Origin: Ottelia alismoides | Lineage: Eukaryota > Streptophyta > Magnoliopsida > Alismatales > Hydrocharitaceae | Length of the DNA stretch: 64,000 bases | Direction of reading: 5' to 3' | NCBI GenBank assembly: GCA_037367405.1 | Contig: JAZKJV010007260.1 | Span: 558,001 to 622,000 of the forward strand | Shown: positions 1 to 12,799 of the stretch, one piece after another | Numbering within the stretch: the stretch's first letter is position 1 | How the letters are laid out: every line of letters begins with the position of its first letter | Made by a program: the position numbers and the translations under genes | Notes under the pieces: model-generated | Told to the model about the DNA's origin: nothing | What the model saw: the letters and a program-made list of their open reading frames with translations, nothing else | Database searches by the model: none

Positions 1-1142
1 AGAAACTTGGTTTTTATTACAAAAAGGCCCCTGAGTGCCCCAGGCACGCGCCACATGCGTGTTTAGCTGGGATTTTTGCACCTTGGCCCCCAGACTTATG
101 GGTATTTGCACTTACGTCCCTGTGCACAGTGCCCCCTCTTTGATTTTTGAATAAATATCAAACCACCTCCAAATTCGATGAAAATTTGACACATGGCTCC
201 TGCCATGTTGTTGGATTTTTGAGAATTTTTGAGGACATTTTTGATTTTGTTTAGTATTTTTAAAAATTCAAAAACACCTATTTTAGCTACTGACTAGGTT
301 TAAAAATACCAAAAAAATATAAAATTACCCCTAAAAATTCTAAAAAAATTAGCTACTGTTCTTTGCTCGTTGTTTGATTTTCTTGCCAATTTTGGCTATT
401 TTTCATCACTTAAAAACCCTAAAAATTGAAAAACACCTAAAAACTCATAAAAATTATAATAAATAATCTAAAATTCCAAAAACAATAATTTTGGTGCTCA
501 AATTTTCCTTATTCTTTCTAGATTACAGGAAAATTACCTCCAGGGCCATTTGAGATTCTTAGATATTTTATCTTTGGGTTTTAGGCCCTGCTGGACAGTA
601 CCTAGGGTTTTTCGCACTGTTTGATTTTTAGAAAATAATTTACCCATTAGAAAAATATCAAAAATTCATCAAAAACACTTAAAAACCTAAAAAACATAAA
701 AACAATTTTTCTTGAATTTTTGCTTGCTTTTTGGTGTGTTAAATAAATTGTGGAAGTTGGCTTGATTTTGCTTTCTTTTATTTTCTTCATAATTTAAAAA
801 TCCAAAAAAATATAAAAATTGTTAAAAACCACTAAAAAACACTTTTCTTTTATTTGATCTTATTTTTACTACTTCGTAGGCCCTAGGCCAACCCGTGCTC
901 CTTGTGTTCGACCCTGGGAGCTATACCAGGTTAATCTTATAGCTAGGACCGCACTTCGTGTTTTGATCTTTGATTTGTCTCGTGGTCCGATATTTTTTCT
1001 TGATTGAGTGACTCTGAGTGATAGAGGTCGCAACGACCTATTCAGTACCTTTACCTCGTTCGCTCGGGCCGCTCATCAAGGGGCATAACTGATATTGCAC
1101 GATCTCGGAGGGGCACAACTGATAAAATCCCTTATTTCTAAT
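1..1142 (+). mobile_element. Degenerate Ty3/gypsy-like LTR fragment (3' part)
   Basis: No coding region is visible. The stretch is AT-rich with a leader near the start that resembles the R/U5 part of the long LTRs further right (fluctuating runs such as GGCCCCTGAGTGCCCC). A segment near 899-915 reads TTGTGTTCGACCCTGGGAG. This corresponds to the reverse complement of the motif GTCGAACACAGGGAGCAG in the intact gypsy LTRs at 37,578 and 47,399. In those LTRs the motif lies about 200 bp from the LTR 3' end, so here the end would fall near 1,080-1,140. No primer-binding site follows it, so the internal region of this element is missing. Calling it gypsy is an inference from this short similarity. 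The family cannot be fixed by eye. Confidence 0.45.
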
Positions 1143-3659
1143 TGTTGGATATAAACATGAATTCTGTAATAAATCTATCATAAAGAGTTATGATGGAGAT
1201 ATTTCAGATAGTAATCTATAATCTAGTGGACTCTATTAAATTAAAAAAATTAATGAATGGTTCATTAAGATTTCTAATACTGAAAATTAAACCTTTAAAG
1301 ATCAATAGGAGGATAAAGATCATTTGACAATGATCTGGCATCACGTTTTGGACATATGTCTGTTGATGAAATCAATGGACTAGTAAGCCATGAAACTTTA
1401 GATTGTCTAAAGATTCAAATCTCACATACTTGTGAATATTGTATTCAAAGGAAAAATGTCCAATACACCCTTCCTTGGGAAAGGTGTAAGATGTCAAGGT
1501 ATTCAAGATCTCATACATATTGATGTATACAGATCATCTATATCATAGTAAACATTATGGATATGTGATATCTATTAGTGATTTTTTTGTGATATGAGAT
1601 TTCTTCTCTTCACTTTGAAAACTTTGAAATGTTCAAAGATTTCATAATTTTGGTTTAGAACCAAAGTTTGAAGGAAGATGAAATGAATTTGATCTAACCA
1701 AGGTAGCTTGTACCTATTAGATGAATTCAAGAAATACCTTATGGAGATATGAATATCATTCCTATCTCAATCCTCCTAATGAACCTTAACTCAATGGAGT
1801 TGTAGGGAGATACAATTGATCATGTGTGACATGATTTAATCAATGATTAATCCTAGCATAATTATCTCTTAGTTTCCAAGGTATATATGTAGTAGAGACT
1901 ACATTATATACTTGATAAGGTTCCATGCATGTAAGCTGGAATCTAGCACTAGAGAGTGCTACTTCATTAGGAAATTAAAGGATGGTATTGTATACCTACT
2001 TTATGACCTTGAGATTCTTAAAGGATCTCATCTCTGAGAATGTGATTCTTAGAGGATGACTCTCTTAAGAATCAAGATAAAATGAAGTAAAGGAACTCAT
2101 TAAGCTTGAGAAGATAATGAGGCTTCTGAAATCAGAAACTAAAAGAATAATTGAAGATGAAACATTAATACTTCTTCAAATAAGTTTGAGGATGTATTCC
2201 ATGTGAAAATGATTGGACTTCATGTGATGAAGCTCCTGAGGATCATGACATGGATAGATGGATGTTAGCAATAAAAGTCTAATGTATACTTCATATACAA
2301 GTATTGTATATGGACCCTCGAGGATCCACCTATATGGGTAAGACCCATTAAGGTCTAAATGGATCTTCAATAGAAAGAGGGAACCTGATGAGAAGGTAGA
2401 TACCTTCAAAGCACGGTTCGTAGCCATGAGCTACACACCGAAGAGAAGATATCGCTTGCGATGAGACTTGCTCTCCAGTGACCTTGCTTTGACCCATCAG
2501 AATATTGCTAACTATAGCTACACAACTTGACTATGACATCTTCATGATGTGAGTCAAGATTGCATTCCTCTATGAATACCTCTCTGAGGATATTCATATG
2601 AACTAGCCCCAGGGCTTCGTGGTTGAGGAAAGCAAGGTGTGCAAGCTAAAGAACTCCATCTTTAGACTCAAGTAAGCTTCTTGTAGTTGGAACATAAGAT
2701 TTGATGAAATTATAAATGTTATGATTTCAGATAAAATCTTGATGAACCATGTGAAGCTTAGTGGGAGTGCCGTTGTGTTCATCATGCTAAATGTAGAAAA
2801 AGTCCTAATCATTTGGAATGATCTAAGGATGATACTAGTAAGTGTTTTATAATTTGGTTGTTCCATACCTTGAGATATGATCTCAAGGATACCTCTTAGA
2901 TCCCAGTTCTGAAGATGTTCAGAAGCAAAGAGAAAAAGGATATTGGAACTGTCACATTTTGTAGTACACCTTGGACATATTCTATTCTTAGAAATACCAA
3001 GAAAGGCTTCCATCCCTTAAAGATATGGTACTGACCTATTTAAAGGGATAACACCTCAAAGAGTTGAGGAAGTGAATGCTAGAACTGCTTGCACTTGTGC
3101 ATCAGTTATGAGAAGCTGAGTGTATGCTAAATGTGTACAAGAGCCAGATGTCTGCCATGCAGTGGGAGTAGTAAACTGTTACTAATCCTACTGTGGAGAT
3201 AAAACACTTGATTGCAATAATAACAAAATCTTCATAGATGATAAGATTTTTGAGATAGTGATCTCAAAGTCTTATCTTCAAATACTTAAGACTTTATAGA
3301 TAGTGATCTAAAAGGTCTCAACTTTGGATACCTCTAGAGATAGTGATCTCCAGGGATAAAGGTATTCTGATAAGGATTATGGAAAAACTGGTTATAACAA
3401 ATTATTAAGCTATAGTGTCAAGGACCCTATAATAAGCTTTAACAAAATTGAGTATTGGTTGCATAAGATGCAACATTCGCATTAGATGCGAGCACTGTTA
3501 CTGGGGATATCTAAGTGCCGTAAAAGGACTTGGCATAGTCTCGCAGGAACAGAGTGACTGATCAACTTACCTAGCTATTTTCTTAATAGCCTATGATTGT
3601 CACATGAGTGTGGGATTAAATAATTAGCCCATTAATGGCTCTTTGGGCTAGTGGGAGAT
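1143..3659 (+). pseudogene. Decayed Ty1/copia polyprotein (integrase and reverse transcriptase remnants)
   Basis: Read across frames, the strand carries an ordered copia polyprotein broken by stops and frameshifts. A GAG-pre-integrase segment (about 1,345-1,490) reads FGHMSVDEINGLVSHETL followed by CEYCIQRK, a zinc-binding remnant. An integrase start reads DLIHIDVYRSS (about 1,507-1,540), and a later integrase motif is NEPxLNGV (about 1,780-1,800). The reverse transcriptase begins at about 2,355 with KWIFNRKREPDEKVDTFKAR, and a segment reading EDIHMNQPQGFVVEE-like residues follows near 2,585-2,630. The protein would be the replication polyprotein of a copia element, but it cannot be translated now. 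It runs directly into a TGTTGGAC LTR start at 3,660 after the purine-rich GTGGGAGAT. The first bases at 1,143 (TGTTGGAT) echo the LTR start, so a deleted 5' LTR is possible. No RNase H could be recognised with confidence. Confidence 0.8.
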
Positions 3660-5419
3660 TGTTGGACATACGAGCCCACAGCGAGCCATTATGCAATAAA
3701 TGTTATTGTGAATATCATTCCCTGATCTGAAATGAAGAATGAATAATTTGCATAATAGGTCCCTTAGTACAATTAGGGTTATGTACCATGGCCATCTTGA
3801 TGATCATACAGCTGTTGATTTAATTATTGAATCATAGAGGCTGGTGCTTGGATGAATATCTAAAGAGTTAGATTGAGGACTCATCAAGCACCGTCAAATG
3901 ATTATTAAGAGATGATCTCCAGCCTGAGAAGGAGATGGCAATCCTTTCTTTAAAAGGCTGATATCTGACCGACCTCTTGATGCAGGTCCTCTGCATAGGA
4001 ATAGAGATTCGGAGGTGTCAGATTAGTTAGGTCAAAGAGTTGACTTAACGAGATCGAGATAACCAAAGTCCTATATCGTATGCTGTCACGATACAGGCAC
4101 ACATCCTCTGACCAGAGACAGATGTGTTACTATATGTTTGAGTATGTATATTTGGCAGACCAATAGGTTGATGACCTAATCAAGGTCTATACACCGGTGC
4201 GCTGGTATGCATATAAGGGCATATGAGTAATACGATCTCTCAAAGGGATCATACAAGTTCAGTTACTGAACCGGAAGACATGAGCTCACTCATGAGATAT
4301 TGGGAAGAATCAAATTCCATGCGCATGGTCGTCTCGCTTTATAAGCTTGACTGAATTTGTAGGTTTGATATATACTTTTGGAAAGTATATGATCAAGACC
4401 TAGGTATGACATATGCTTTTGGAAAGTATATGATCGATACCGACTTCCAATGATCGAATGAGAAACTTACTGATAGAACCCTGAAGTAGACAGTGTAAAG
4501 TTGATCTAATACTTCGGGTTTATTCTGAGTCTTCCAGTATGCAGGATGTACAGGTATTAGGAATACCTGAGGGTGATGTGATCATAAACGATTGTATAAC
4601 CATGACGCTTCCATTCCTAGGGAGTGATGAAACGAGTCCGGATTTTAGTGACTCCTCTCAGTAGAGAAGTAATCTGATCTTAGTCCAAATGTTGGACATT
4701 GATCTGAATGTGATTCAGATTCAATGAGAAGATTAGATTTACGGTCTTGATTTAATCAAGCATCTATGGGAGGCCCGAGATCTGGATTTGAGATATGATC
4801 TCAATATGCATGTCACTATACGTGGAACAATACAATCGCCATGTCCTTATCTCCAAGTATTCGCGGAGAAAGCGCATTATCCTTGAAAGAGTTCATGGAT
4901 AATTCTATTGTTGATATATGTATCCGAGCATTGAGAAAATGGATAATTAAATGTGATTTAAATATCATGAATAATATGAATTTGATTCATATTATAAGGA
5001 GAGTTATCTTAGATAATTAAATGTGATTTGATTATCAAAGATGTAAATAATGTGAATGTGATTCATATTATTTGGGCCCATGAGAATAAGTTATCCAATA
5101 TAATTAAATGTGATTTAATTTTTATGGATAAGAATAATGTGGATAGTAATATCCAATATATTATAAATGTGATTTATAATGTATTAGAGAGAGATAAATA
5201 TAATTTATATTAGTAGATTAATTATTAATGTATATTGGATACACATTGTCTGATTAATTGAAAATATAAATTACATTTTATTTTGGGATGTGAATATGAT
5301 TCACAATTTTCCAATGTCAAGATTGCAATATTCTCAAATATAATTGTGAATTATTTTTGATGAATAAATAACCAACAAAAGTTATTGGAAATAAATAATG
5401 GAGAAAATCAAGGAAGCAT

Positions 5420-5447
5420 GCAATCTCATGGATTTCCATGAGATTGC
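5420..5447. repeat. Perfect hairpin in the copia LTR (13-bp arms)
   Basis: Arms GCAATCTCATGGA and TCCATGAGATTGC are exact reverse complements separated by TT. A second smaller hairpin (GTTGTTGGT / ACCAACAAC, loop TTTT) lies at 5,522-5,543. Perfect arms in an otherwise decayed LTR are notable, but a function is not shown. Confidence 0.7.
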
Positions 5448-5629
5448 CCCCACATGCATATTCTCTCCTTATTTGTTGGATTGATTTATATTTGATTTTG
5501 TCAATTATATTTTAATCTAAAGTTGTTGGTTTTTACCAACAACAATCTTGACCATTGGATTGACATAAATCAATCTCATCCATTGATTTTATATGTCCCA
5601 TGGATTGAGATCCATGGATCCCAAAACCC

Positions 5630-5639
5630 TATAAATAGA
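5630..5639 (+). promoter_or_regulatory. TATA box of the copia LTR
   Basis: CTATAAATAG sits about 50 bases before a CT-rich stretch (TCTCTCTCTTTCTTCTCTCT) that resembles a plant transcription start region. Its position inside the LTR fits a U3/R boundary. Its activity cannot be judged from sequence. Confidence 0.55.
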
Positions 5640-6360
5640 GAGGCATACCATGCTCTCTATTTTACATACAATGCTTGAGAAGCATCTCTCTCTTTCTTCT
5701 CTCTACTCGACAGCCCTCTCTTCCTCTCATGTGGCCGTCCACCATGGATGACCTAAGAGAGGTTCTCCATCACCGCGGCATCGTCGTTATGCTGCCTGTT
5801 CTTCTGCACGTGGATCTCCGTCTCCTTCGGTGTGCCTTGCTCGTGAAGAAGACGTCGGATCTCGTGTGTCGAGATCAGGAGATCCGCCGCTTGGATCATC
5901 AACATGGATTGCGAGAAGCACGCGGTTCATCCCCGCGCTCGCAAGCATCTCCTCCGTCGGATCAGACTTGAGACAGGAGGTCTCTCCGTTTAGAGACTCG
6001 ATCGCAACCACGCTTCAAGAGGTAATCCTATTACTTGTTTGTTGTTTAGACGAAACGATCCGAGAAGTGTTTTTGGATCATGTGATTTCGTCGTATAAAA
6101 ATTTTAAATTCCGCTGCATCGAGCAACTAGTGCGACTAGTCGCTCCACGTCGTATTCGATACGACGCTCACGCTTCCGTGATGCGCTTGAGGATCTACAC
6201 CATATCCTTCAGAATATTCAGATCCGGATCCAGATATCAAAATACAACATTTAATATTATTTTGTATATATAGTTAATATAATATAAGCCACAATCTGAG
6301 TTATTATATTAGTATTATATATTATCTAATACAATATATTAATGGTATTAATAAACTTTC

Positions 6361-6905
6361 GTTTGTTTGGATACGTGCACGAACAAAAGTTACGAAACCC
6401 TATCCTTTTTACTTCCAATCAAGAACACATATTACATTTACGCTCTCTTTTGTCACGATGCAACTTATTTATATTTTATTGTCATTTTTAATATTAATAT
6501 GAACTTTGACAAAAATTCAATTCGTATTCATATGTGGGTTTTATTTGATCCGTATTTGGATTCCATGTTATTGGCTCCATATTTGCATTTACTCTTTATT
6601 AGATTCATATTTAGATTGGCTCTTTATTTGATCTGTATTTGGGTCTGCTCGTTATTTGCTTCGTAATCGGATTTGATAAATACCTGATTCGAATTCGTAT
6701 CCATATTTTTAAGAATATGGTTTCCTTAATGCATATTCGAATCATATCTTTATCGGTATTCGTATTCAATAGAGATGAAGCGATTATGGACATGGAAACA
6801 GGCATATCTGATATGTATCCAATCCGTTTTCATCCGTAGTTGTAAAGAATAATTTGATATTTATTTCCATAGCTTATGTTATTAAATATATATAACAATT
6901 AAATT
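6361..6905 (-). mobile_element. hAT-like non-autonomous element remnant
   Basis: On the minus strand the segment begins near 6,840 with ACGGATGAAAACGGATTGG and continues with repeated GATACGAATA-type words. This is the terminal style of many plant hAT-type non-autonomous elements (GGGATGAAAACGG...). The opposite terminus is not recognisable. A related remnant lies at 59,740-60,305. The next ~65 bp (6,841-6,905) are also shared with 59,750-59,815. No transposase is encoded here. The superfamily call rests only on the end motif. Confidence 0.4.
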
Positions 6906-7770
6906 TAGAAGTGTTATCAGTTGTGCCCATCTTAGATTTTCCAATATCATTTATGCCATCCCTTTTTGGGAATATCAATCGTACCCTGGACTTCTTGATA
7001 ATCTATCACTTGTGTCCCCTCGGGTTTGTCGCCGTCCATCCCCAACGCAAACGAACATTAACTTTGGAGACACGTCTTGAATTAAATTTAACAAAATAGG
7101 TTGAAAAGTTCATCCGCTTCTTCCTCCTTCCTCATGTTCTTCCTCACCCCTTCTCTTCATCCTCCCCATCTTCCTCCCTCCATCCTCTTCGCCTCCTCCC
7201 CCCCCCCCCCCCCCTTCTGCCTCCTTCCCTGCCCACGCACCTCCCCCTCCCTCCGTGAGTTCCTTCCCTCTGCCCCAACACTTCCCCTCTGCGAGCACTT
7301 CCCTAGGAAAAATAATGTTATGCTATATGGTGAGTAAAAAAATGCAATTTTTATTGATTTGTAAATGATTCAATCAAATGATGCAATATGCTAATGCAAG
7401 ATGAACAATTGAATACAATAGATGCATGAATTTCAATGGTCAATCAATGCATGAATTTCAATGATCAATCACAGAAAGATATGTTCATTTAAGATTAGAT
7501 TAACTCCTCTGACTTTTCACAAGCAATTGAGCATCAAAAATCAATCACAGAAAAATATAAGTACTCAATATCATCAATAAAGTCCTCAAATAAATTGAAG
7601 TCCAAGAGTATCTTAAAATGAATGTTTCAATGATCTATATAATAGAGAATAAAGTACTAATCAAAATGACACTAAGAACGTGGAAATCAGTTACAAAATG
7701 CTCAATATATGATCAAATAAAATTCCAGGGTATATTTGTAAATAAATAATTAAAATGTTCACAATCTAAA
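6906..7770. other. Non-coding stretch with pyrimidine tract and small tandem repeat
   Basis: No gene is seen. From about 7,115 to 7,270 the plus strand is almost pure C/T with a run of 16 or more C near 7,199-7,214, which creates spurious proline/serine reading frames. A 25-bp unit beginning ATGCATGAATTTCAATG occurs twice in tandem at 7,422-7,446 and 7,447-7,471. The rest is AT-rich and unremarkable. Confidence 0.7.
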
Positions 7771-10620
7771 CCTTTAGAGGGGCTTAAGTGCAATTTGGTG
7801 AAGTTGTTTGGTCTCTTTTGTAATATACCCCTTTGCTGGGATATACGTGATATCATAGAAATGTAGGGGACTGGACACAATTTTCCCACCGTACGTGAGG
7901 TGCCTCATGTGAGGGGTGTTCTTCGATGCAATATATAGAACGTGCAAGAGGCCGGGTGCAAATTCTTCACAGTCACGCGCTGGTTCGTGCATGGTTCGTA
8001 TCTGGTGCTCCACGTGACCGCTTCTGATCTCTTCGGGCCCCGGAAGCTACCAGCTTGGATGATATGCCTTGGAGATGTCCTGGATCATCCAATTAGTCTC
8101 AATCCGATGACTGAAGTTTGGGCAGCCTTGGACGGTTCAGATGAGCGGTGTTCTTGATCGAACGCAACATGTGCCTTGGGGCTCTTCGTCCTAGGGATTC
8201 TTCTTCGACGGAGGACCTTGGCTCCCACAGGCGTATCGCTGCTCAGAGGATGGTGATGGGGGCTGCTCCGATGATGGTTGAGGGAGCTGAGCAGTGGAAG
8301 GTGTGGAGGAGATAGAAGGGAAGGTGACGGGGATCGAAGATGGTGGCGATGATTGAGTCGAGCGTCGAAGGGGGTCTCAACGATTAACAGAGAAAAGAAG
8401 ATGCAAATGAACTCGATGAAGAAGAAACGGATGTTGGGTAAGGAGGTGGAACGAGTCGCATGGGATTGGAGGAGAATGGCCTCGACTCCAGATGATTGCC
8501 TCTGTCATGATGTGGACGACGAAGCACTGCTGCATCCTATGGAGGAGTAGCAACACAGAGAGATCTCTGTGGATCTTGCCTTCAGGGAGGTCTTCACTAT
8601 AGAAATGGTTGATGTCACCGACGCACTCCCCATCTCTCTCTCTCTCTCTGGATTGAATCAACAATGGCGGATGAAAACCATCGGAGGTTGGCGATGGCGT
8701 TTTAATAGGAGAAGATAGAGGGAGGTTAGTGTTTTATGATTGGGGGGAATGATGGGATAGAGGCATTAGGGGTAACGATCGGGGAGTCAGAGATGGATGG
8801 GTGTCTAATGGTCAGCGGTGATTGGGTTGTCGAAGAGGATAAGGTTGGAGATGGTAGTTGGGGAGAAGGGGGTAGAGTCATGGAGATTTGGGTCTTCTGG
8901 TGATGGATTCCGGAGATGGGGTTAATAGGTTAGGGCTCTCACTCGCAGAGGGGCGTAGTGGTGGTCGGCGAGGCGGTGGAAAGAGGTGGCAGCACTGCGG
9001 CTCAACCAAAGATAGGAGATGGTTGAGGTCGCAAGGTGTGGTGGAGAGGCGATGCTGGAGATTAGGGGTGAGGCACAACTACCGTTCGATTACGTGAGAT
9101 CCAACAGTGGTTTATGCGTCACGTGATGTACGCGTGAGGGAATCAAGGTGAAAGTGAGGGCGAACTAGGGTCGTAGGATCAACTTGGATCCAACGACCTG
9201 GGTTCAAAGCACAAAAGGACAAAGAAACCTTGACTGGGCGAGGGTGACGTTGACCGCTTGGCTGAGGTGGACAAATGGTGATGATCCATGTGTGCAGAGA
9301 CCGTTGACCAACAGCTTCGACCAATGCACTAAATAAAAGATAAATAGATTTAAAATAGCAAATGAACTATGATGCACAAATATCCACATGAAAAATGTTT
9401 ATTTAAATACAATCTACAATGTTCGTGAAGGACCCAAATGCAAACGGAATGTGAAATGAAAGATATGCATTTTTGGGTGATATTCTATTATGTAAAATAT
9501 CATTTTTATAGTTTCGCCAATTTTATTTGGTTTTCTTTGAGAGAATAATGCATGTAAAAATCAAATATAATGTATAATGATGCAATGGACTCAGTTGTGA
9601 TTTTTTTTGGTTTTTTATGAGTTAAAAAGAATGATAAATTACAATTTGGATCCTCTTCTATGGGCCCGATCCTAAAATGGATCTCCATCTTTAAATTGTA
9701 ATGATTTAGGTCCCATGATTGTTTAGGAAAGTGGGGCAGTGGAAAGGAGACTTCACCACCATCTATACATTGTATGTACATATCTCACTTACAAGAAGGT
9801 TCCAATAACCTATAGGGGATGCCATTCTCTTTACCAATTGTATCTCTTTGCTAAAAATCTATGTAAGGTTTTTTATCATATCTTACTAATATATACGGGA
9901 TGGACACCTCCGAAGTGTTTCCCCCTACTTTGCATAAAAAAACTCCTATCCTCAATGGGGTAACCCTTTTCTTACTTTTGTATCCCGACGAGACACCCTT
10001 TCCACTCCTATTAAAGAACTTCTGGTCGCACTAACTTTTTTCATAATGTCCAGACTACAGAAAATTTGTATCCTCGTTCTATAAAGTGTGTTTTCATTCG
10101 CTGTTCGTGTACCCACAAAGGTACGGGTGCTACTGACCCTACTGATTACAGTTACTACATTTCTGTTTGATGTCATTTTCTTTGAATAAACCAACTACTT
10201 TACTCAGTCTGTCAACGATGAATCTGAGATTAGTCATATTATTATTTATTAATTATTCTCCCGGCTTAAACAATTCAATAAGATCCATCATTAATTCCCT
10301 AATATTAACATATTGTCTGTTGCACATAATTAACCCCTATATATAATTAACTCTAAATTTGTCCTTAAATTTTATATTTCTTTATTTATTAAAAATCCCT
10401 AAAAATAGAGTAATTATTGTATATATTTGTTTTGACATTAAAAAGAAATTAAAAAATACAAAAAATAACAAAAAAGGTGGTTTTAGTTCATTAAAGATTG
10501 CTTTCAATAATATTTCTTTATATAAATGACTTCTTTTGATTTTTTGTTTTACATGAAACTTGAGATCTACAACTTTCATGCTTTGAACTTTTTTCTAATA
10601 CAACTTACTTTTATTTCGTT
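7771..10620 (-). mobile_element. Decayed gypsy-like LTR, GC-rich then AT-rich
   Basis: No coding function is recognisable. The order of a GC-rich block (about 7,950-9,330) followed by an AT-rich block containing GATCTACAACTTTCATG (about 10,553-10,569) is the same as in the clear gypsy LTRs. There, the same words occur at about 41,020 and 55,040 near the start of U3, read on the minus strand. GGCTTAAGTGCAATTTGG near 7,780 resembles the phrase in the same LTR position near 38,690. A (TC)n run lies at 8,632-8,650. The reading frames of 60-95 codons here look like by-products of GC richness. This is a structural inference at low resolution. Confidence 0.35.
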
Positions 10621-12330
10621 TTGATTTTCTCTTTATTTTTTTATTTTTCTAACACTTCTATTGGGCCATGTGGCTCTCTTTGGAGAGACCATTGGTTGGC
10701 CCTTCTTTAGCCAACGCAAGCACCCTCCACTGTCTGATGCGATCGGATCGATCGCATCGGAACCATCCACACCTGCTCACTCTCCCGTCATCCGATCTCC
10801 ACTCCATATTTAACTAGAATGCATGCACGCATCTCCTCTTGGACCGTTGGGTCGTGAGCTCGGACGGTTCTGCTTCATCGTCCTCCCTTCGAAACCCCTC
10901 TGACGCACATTCTACCTTACCGTACCTCTCCTTTCTCCCATTTATCACAACCGTTACCCAAGACCTCGGCACATCACTCCACCTTCCCGACGTTGTTCAT
11001 CTCTCCACCTTCCTCATACAACCTTTAACCCTCTTGACCTAACCCCTAGGGCTGACGCATGTGTGTTACAAGCCCGTTCTCCATCTTCATGTAACCAGCA
11101 TCCACCACCTACAAAACCATCTCCTCCATTGTCGTTTGACCCGGTCCACCATTATTTGGAGCAACACCTAGCCTACTTCCCCTCCCAGTGATAGGGGGAG
11201 GTGGAAGTGAAGAGCGACGATGGTCTCCTTCTCTAGGTGTCGACCCATGGCCGCCATGGCCATGCCACGACCGCTCAGTGAACCGTTGAGCTCCGTGCCT
11301 CGATTGAGCATGACGAGTGACGACCCGATGGCCAAATCGACCCGCATCCCAAGCCCCTCTCCTCCACCTTCTTCCTCTTCAATCCTCCTGGTAATTAGGC
11401 ATGGTTTTCTTCTTATTTTATTTTCTTTTATTCGATGCACACCCATGTTTTCACCATCAATTCACAATAGCATTAGCACTACCAGACACACCGACCTTTG
11501 CGGGGGTTCTAGATCACAGTCTTCAGTCCTCCATCACCTCCCCTCACTCCAGGCTTTTCCTCCGCACACGGCATAGTAGAACCCATCTTAGACACCTTGT
11601 TCTCCGCTCTGCCGCTCTTCGTTCACCCTTAGCCCGCACCCACACATGCTTAGGCTATCATCCTAACTCCTTTTATAGGTCCAAGTGTTTCTTAGCCGGA
11701 CTTCAGGCGGAGCTCCGTTCTATAGCTCCGCCTCCGATGAGCGCACACCATCAATAGAATCCGGAAGCGTCCAGTTGTTCCTATTTGATCGAGCATCATC
11801 TCCATGGCTCCCAGAATCTACCTGGAGATTCAACATGCAAGGAGGAGCACAACAAATCTCCAGCAGCCTCGCTAGAGCCCCAATCATGCCACCACAACTC
11901 GGCAGAGGAGAAAGAACTAGATGCTACAGGTGCCATTGGATGGTACTCTCCCAGTGTCCATCTAATGGTTGTGGACCAGCCATGCCACATCTCAGAAGCG
12001 TGGAGGCTTGGTGGGACCGAGCCTCGCCCGAAGTCACCTCGGGTCGCCACATGGCCCGAAGCACTTGCGTGGGCCCTAGCCTCCACCCGCGTACCCCACA
12101 CATGATGGTTTAGGAAAATTGCAGTCCACCCTTACCATCTTCTCCAAATTACAAACATGTCCAGGAGAGTGTGCCTCATGTGTGTTGTGCATGGGAAAAT
12201 TACAAAGGGACCCTGCCGGTTCCTTCTAATTATAAAAGGGTCCCCATGTACTGGAAAATTTATAGTGAAGCCCCTTTTTGTTTCACTAATTGCAAAAATA
12301 CTCCCTCAGGGACCTGTTTATTGTGTTTTG
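10621..12330 (+). mobile_element. GC-rich decayed LTR-like block, opposite orientation
   Basis: A GC-rich block from about 10,680 to 12,100 is followed by a leader reading GGGAAAATTACAAAGGGACC and GTGAAGCCCCTTTTTG (about 12,190-12,290). These are the low-complexity phrases typical of the R/U5 part of the gypsy LTRs in this window, here on the plus strand. Several overlapping frames of about 90-140 codons exist, but none has a recognisable domain. They overlap each other on both strands, so no gene is called. Confidence 0.3.
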
Positions 12331-12799
12331 TCTGTTTATTTTGCAAGTTTTTCTTGCATTTTTGCTCATGGACTAAATTGCTTATATCTTGAGCATCCGA
12401 GCTCTGTTTCAGTTGATTTCAGTTTCATTTTGTTGCTAAGTTGATGATCTATATAATGGCATTGCTTTTTTTGACACATAAATTAGAGTGCTAAATTCTT
12501 AATAGTTAATGTGTCATTTGCTTCACATTTAAGTGTCATTAAAATGAAATTGGGTCTAATTTATTGTTCGGATATCTAATTCAATTAGGACCCTATTTGT
12601 ACATAGTTATATATTTGCATTATAGAGCATTCTGTTGCATATTGCATCATATTTAAATAGCATAAAATCAACTAAATAATGCATGCCATTCACTCATCAT
12701 GCTCTGAACCATTTTGTGTGTCTTGATTGTGCATGCATCCATTTGTTGACATATGTGTCATCTCTGATTGCTTATCTTAGATATTTTAACTTGATTAAT
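12331..12799. other. AT-rich spacer without a recognised gene
   Basis: Only short AT-rich non-coding sequence is seen. Nothing here resembles the copia polyprotein that starts at about 12,800. Confidence 0.6.

Larger units (their letters stand above)
3660..6249 (+). mobile_element. 3' LTR of the decayed copia element
   Basis: The block starts TGTTGGACATACGAG immediately after a purine-rich tract and ends with TACAACA, giving the TGTTG...CAACA termini usual for copia LTRs. At about 2.59 kb it is long for a copia LTR. Visible inside are a TATA box (CTATAAATAG, 5,630-5,639), a CT-rich start region at about 5,685-5,705, two perfect hairpins (5,420-5,447 and 5,522-5,543), and a 43-bp-spaced duplication of CTTTTGGAAAGTATATGATC near 4,369-4,435. 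Between 4,930 and 5,200 there is a loosely repeated AAATGTGATTT motif. No matching 5' LTR is present, so the right end is inferred from the terminal CA and cannot be confirmed by a target duplication. Confidence 0.6.

Noticed and set aside
7101..7337. Proline/serine-rich frame and its glycine/glutamate-rich shadow
   Set aside because: It is produced by the CT-rich tract with a long C run and has no domain.
11220..12113. Plus-strand frames of 106-142 codons as a gene
   Set aside because: Several frames overlap on both strands, with no recognisable domain or splice context. The block fits a decayed GC-rich LTR better.
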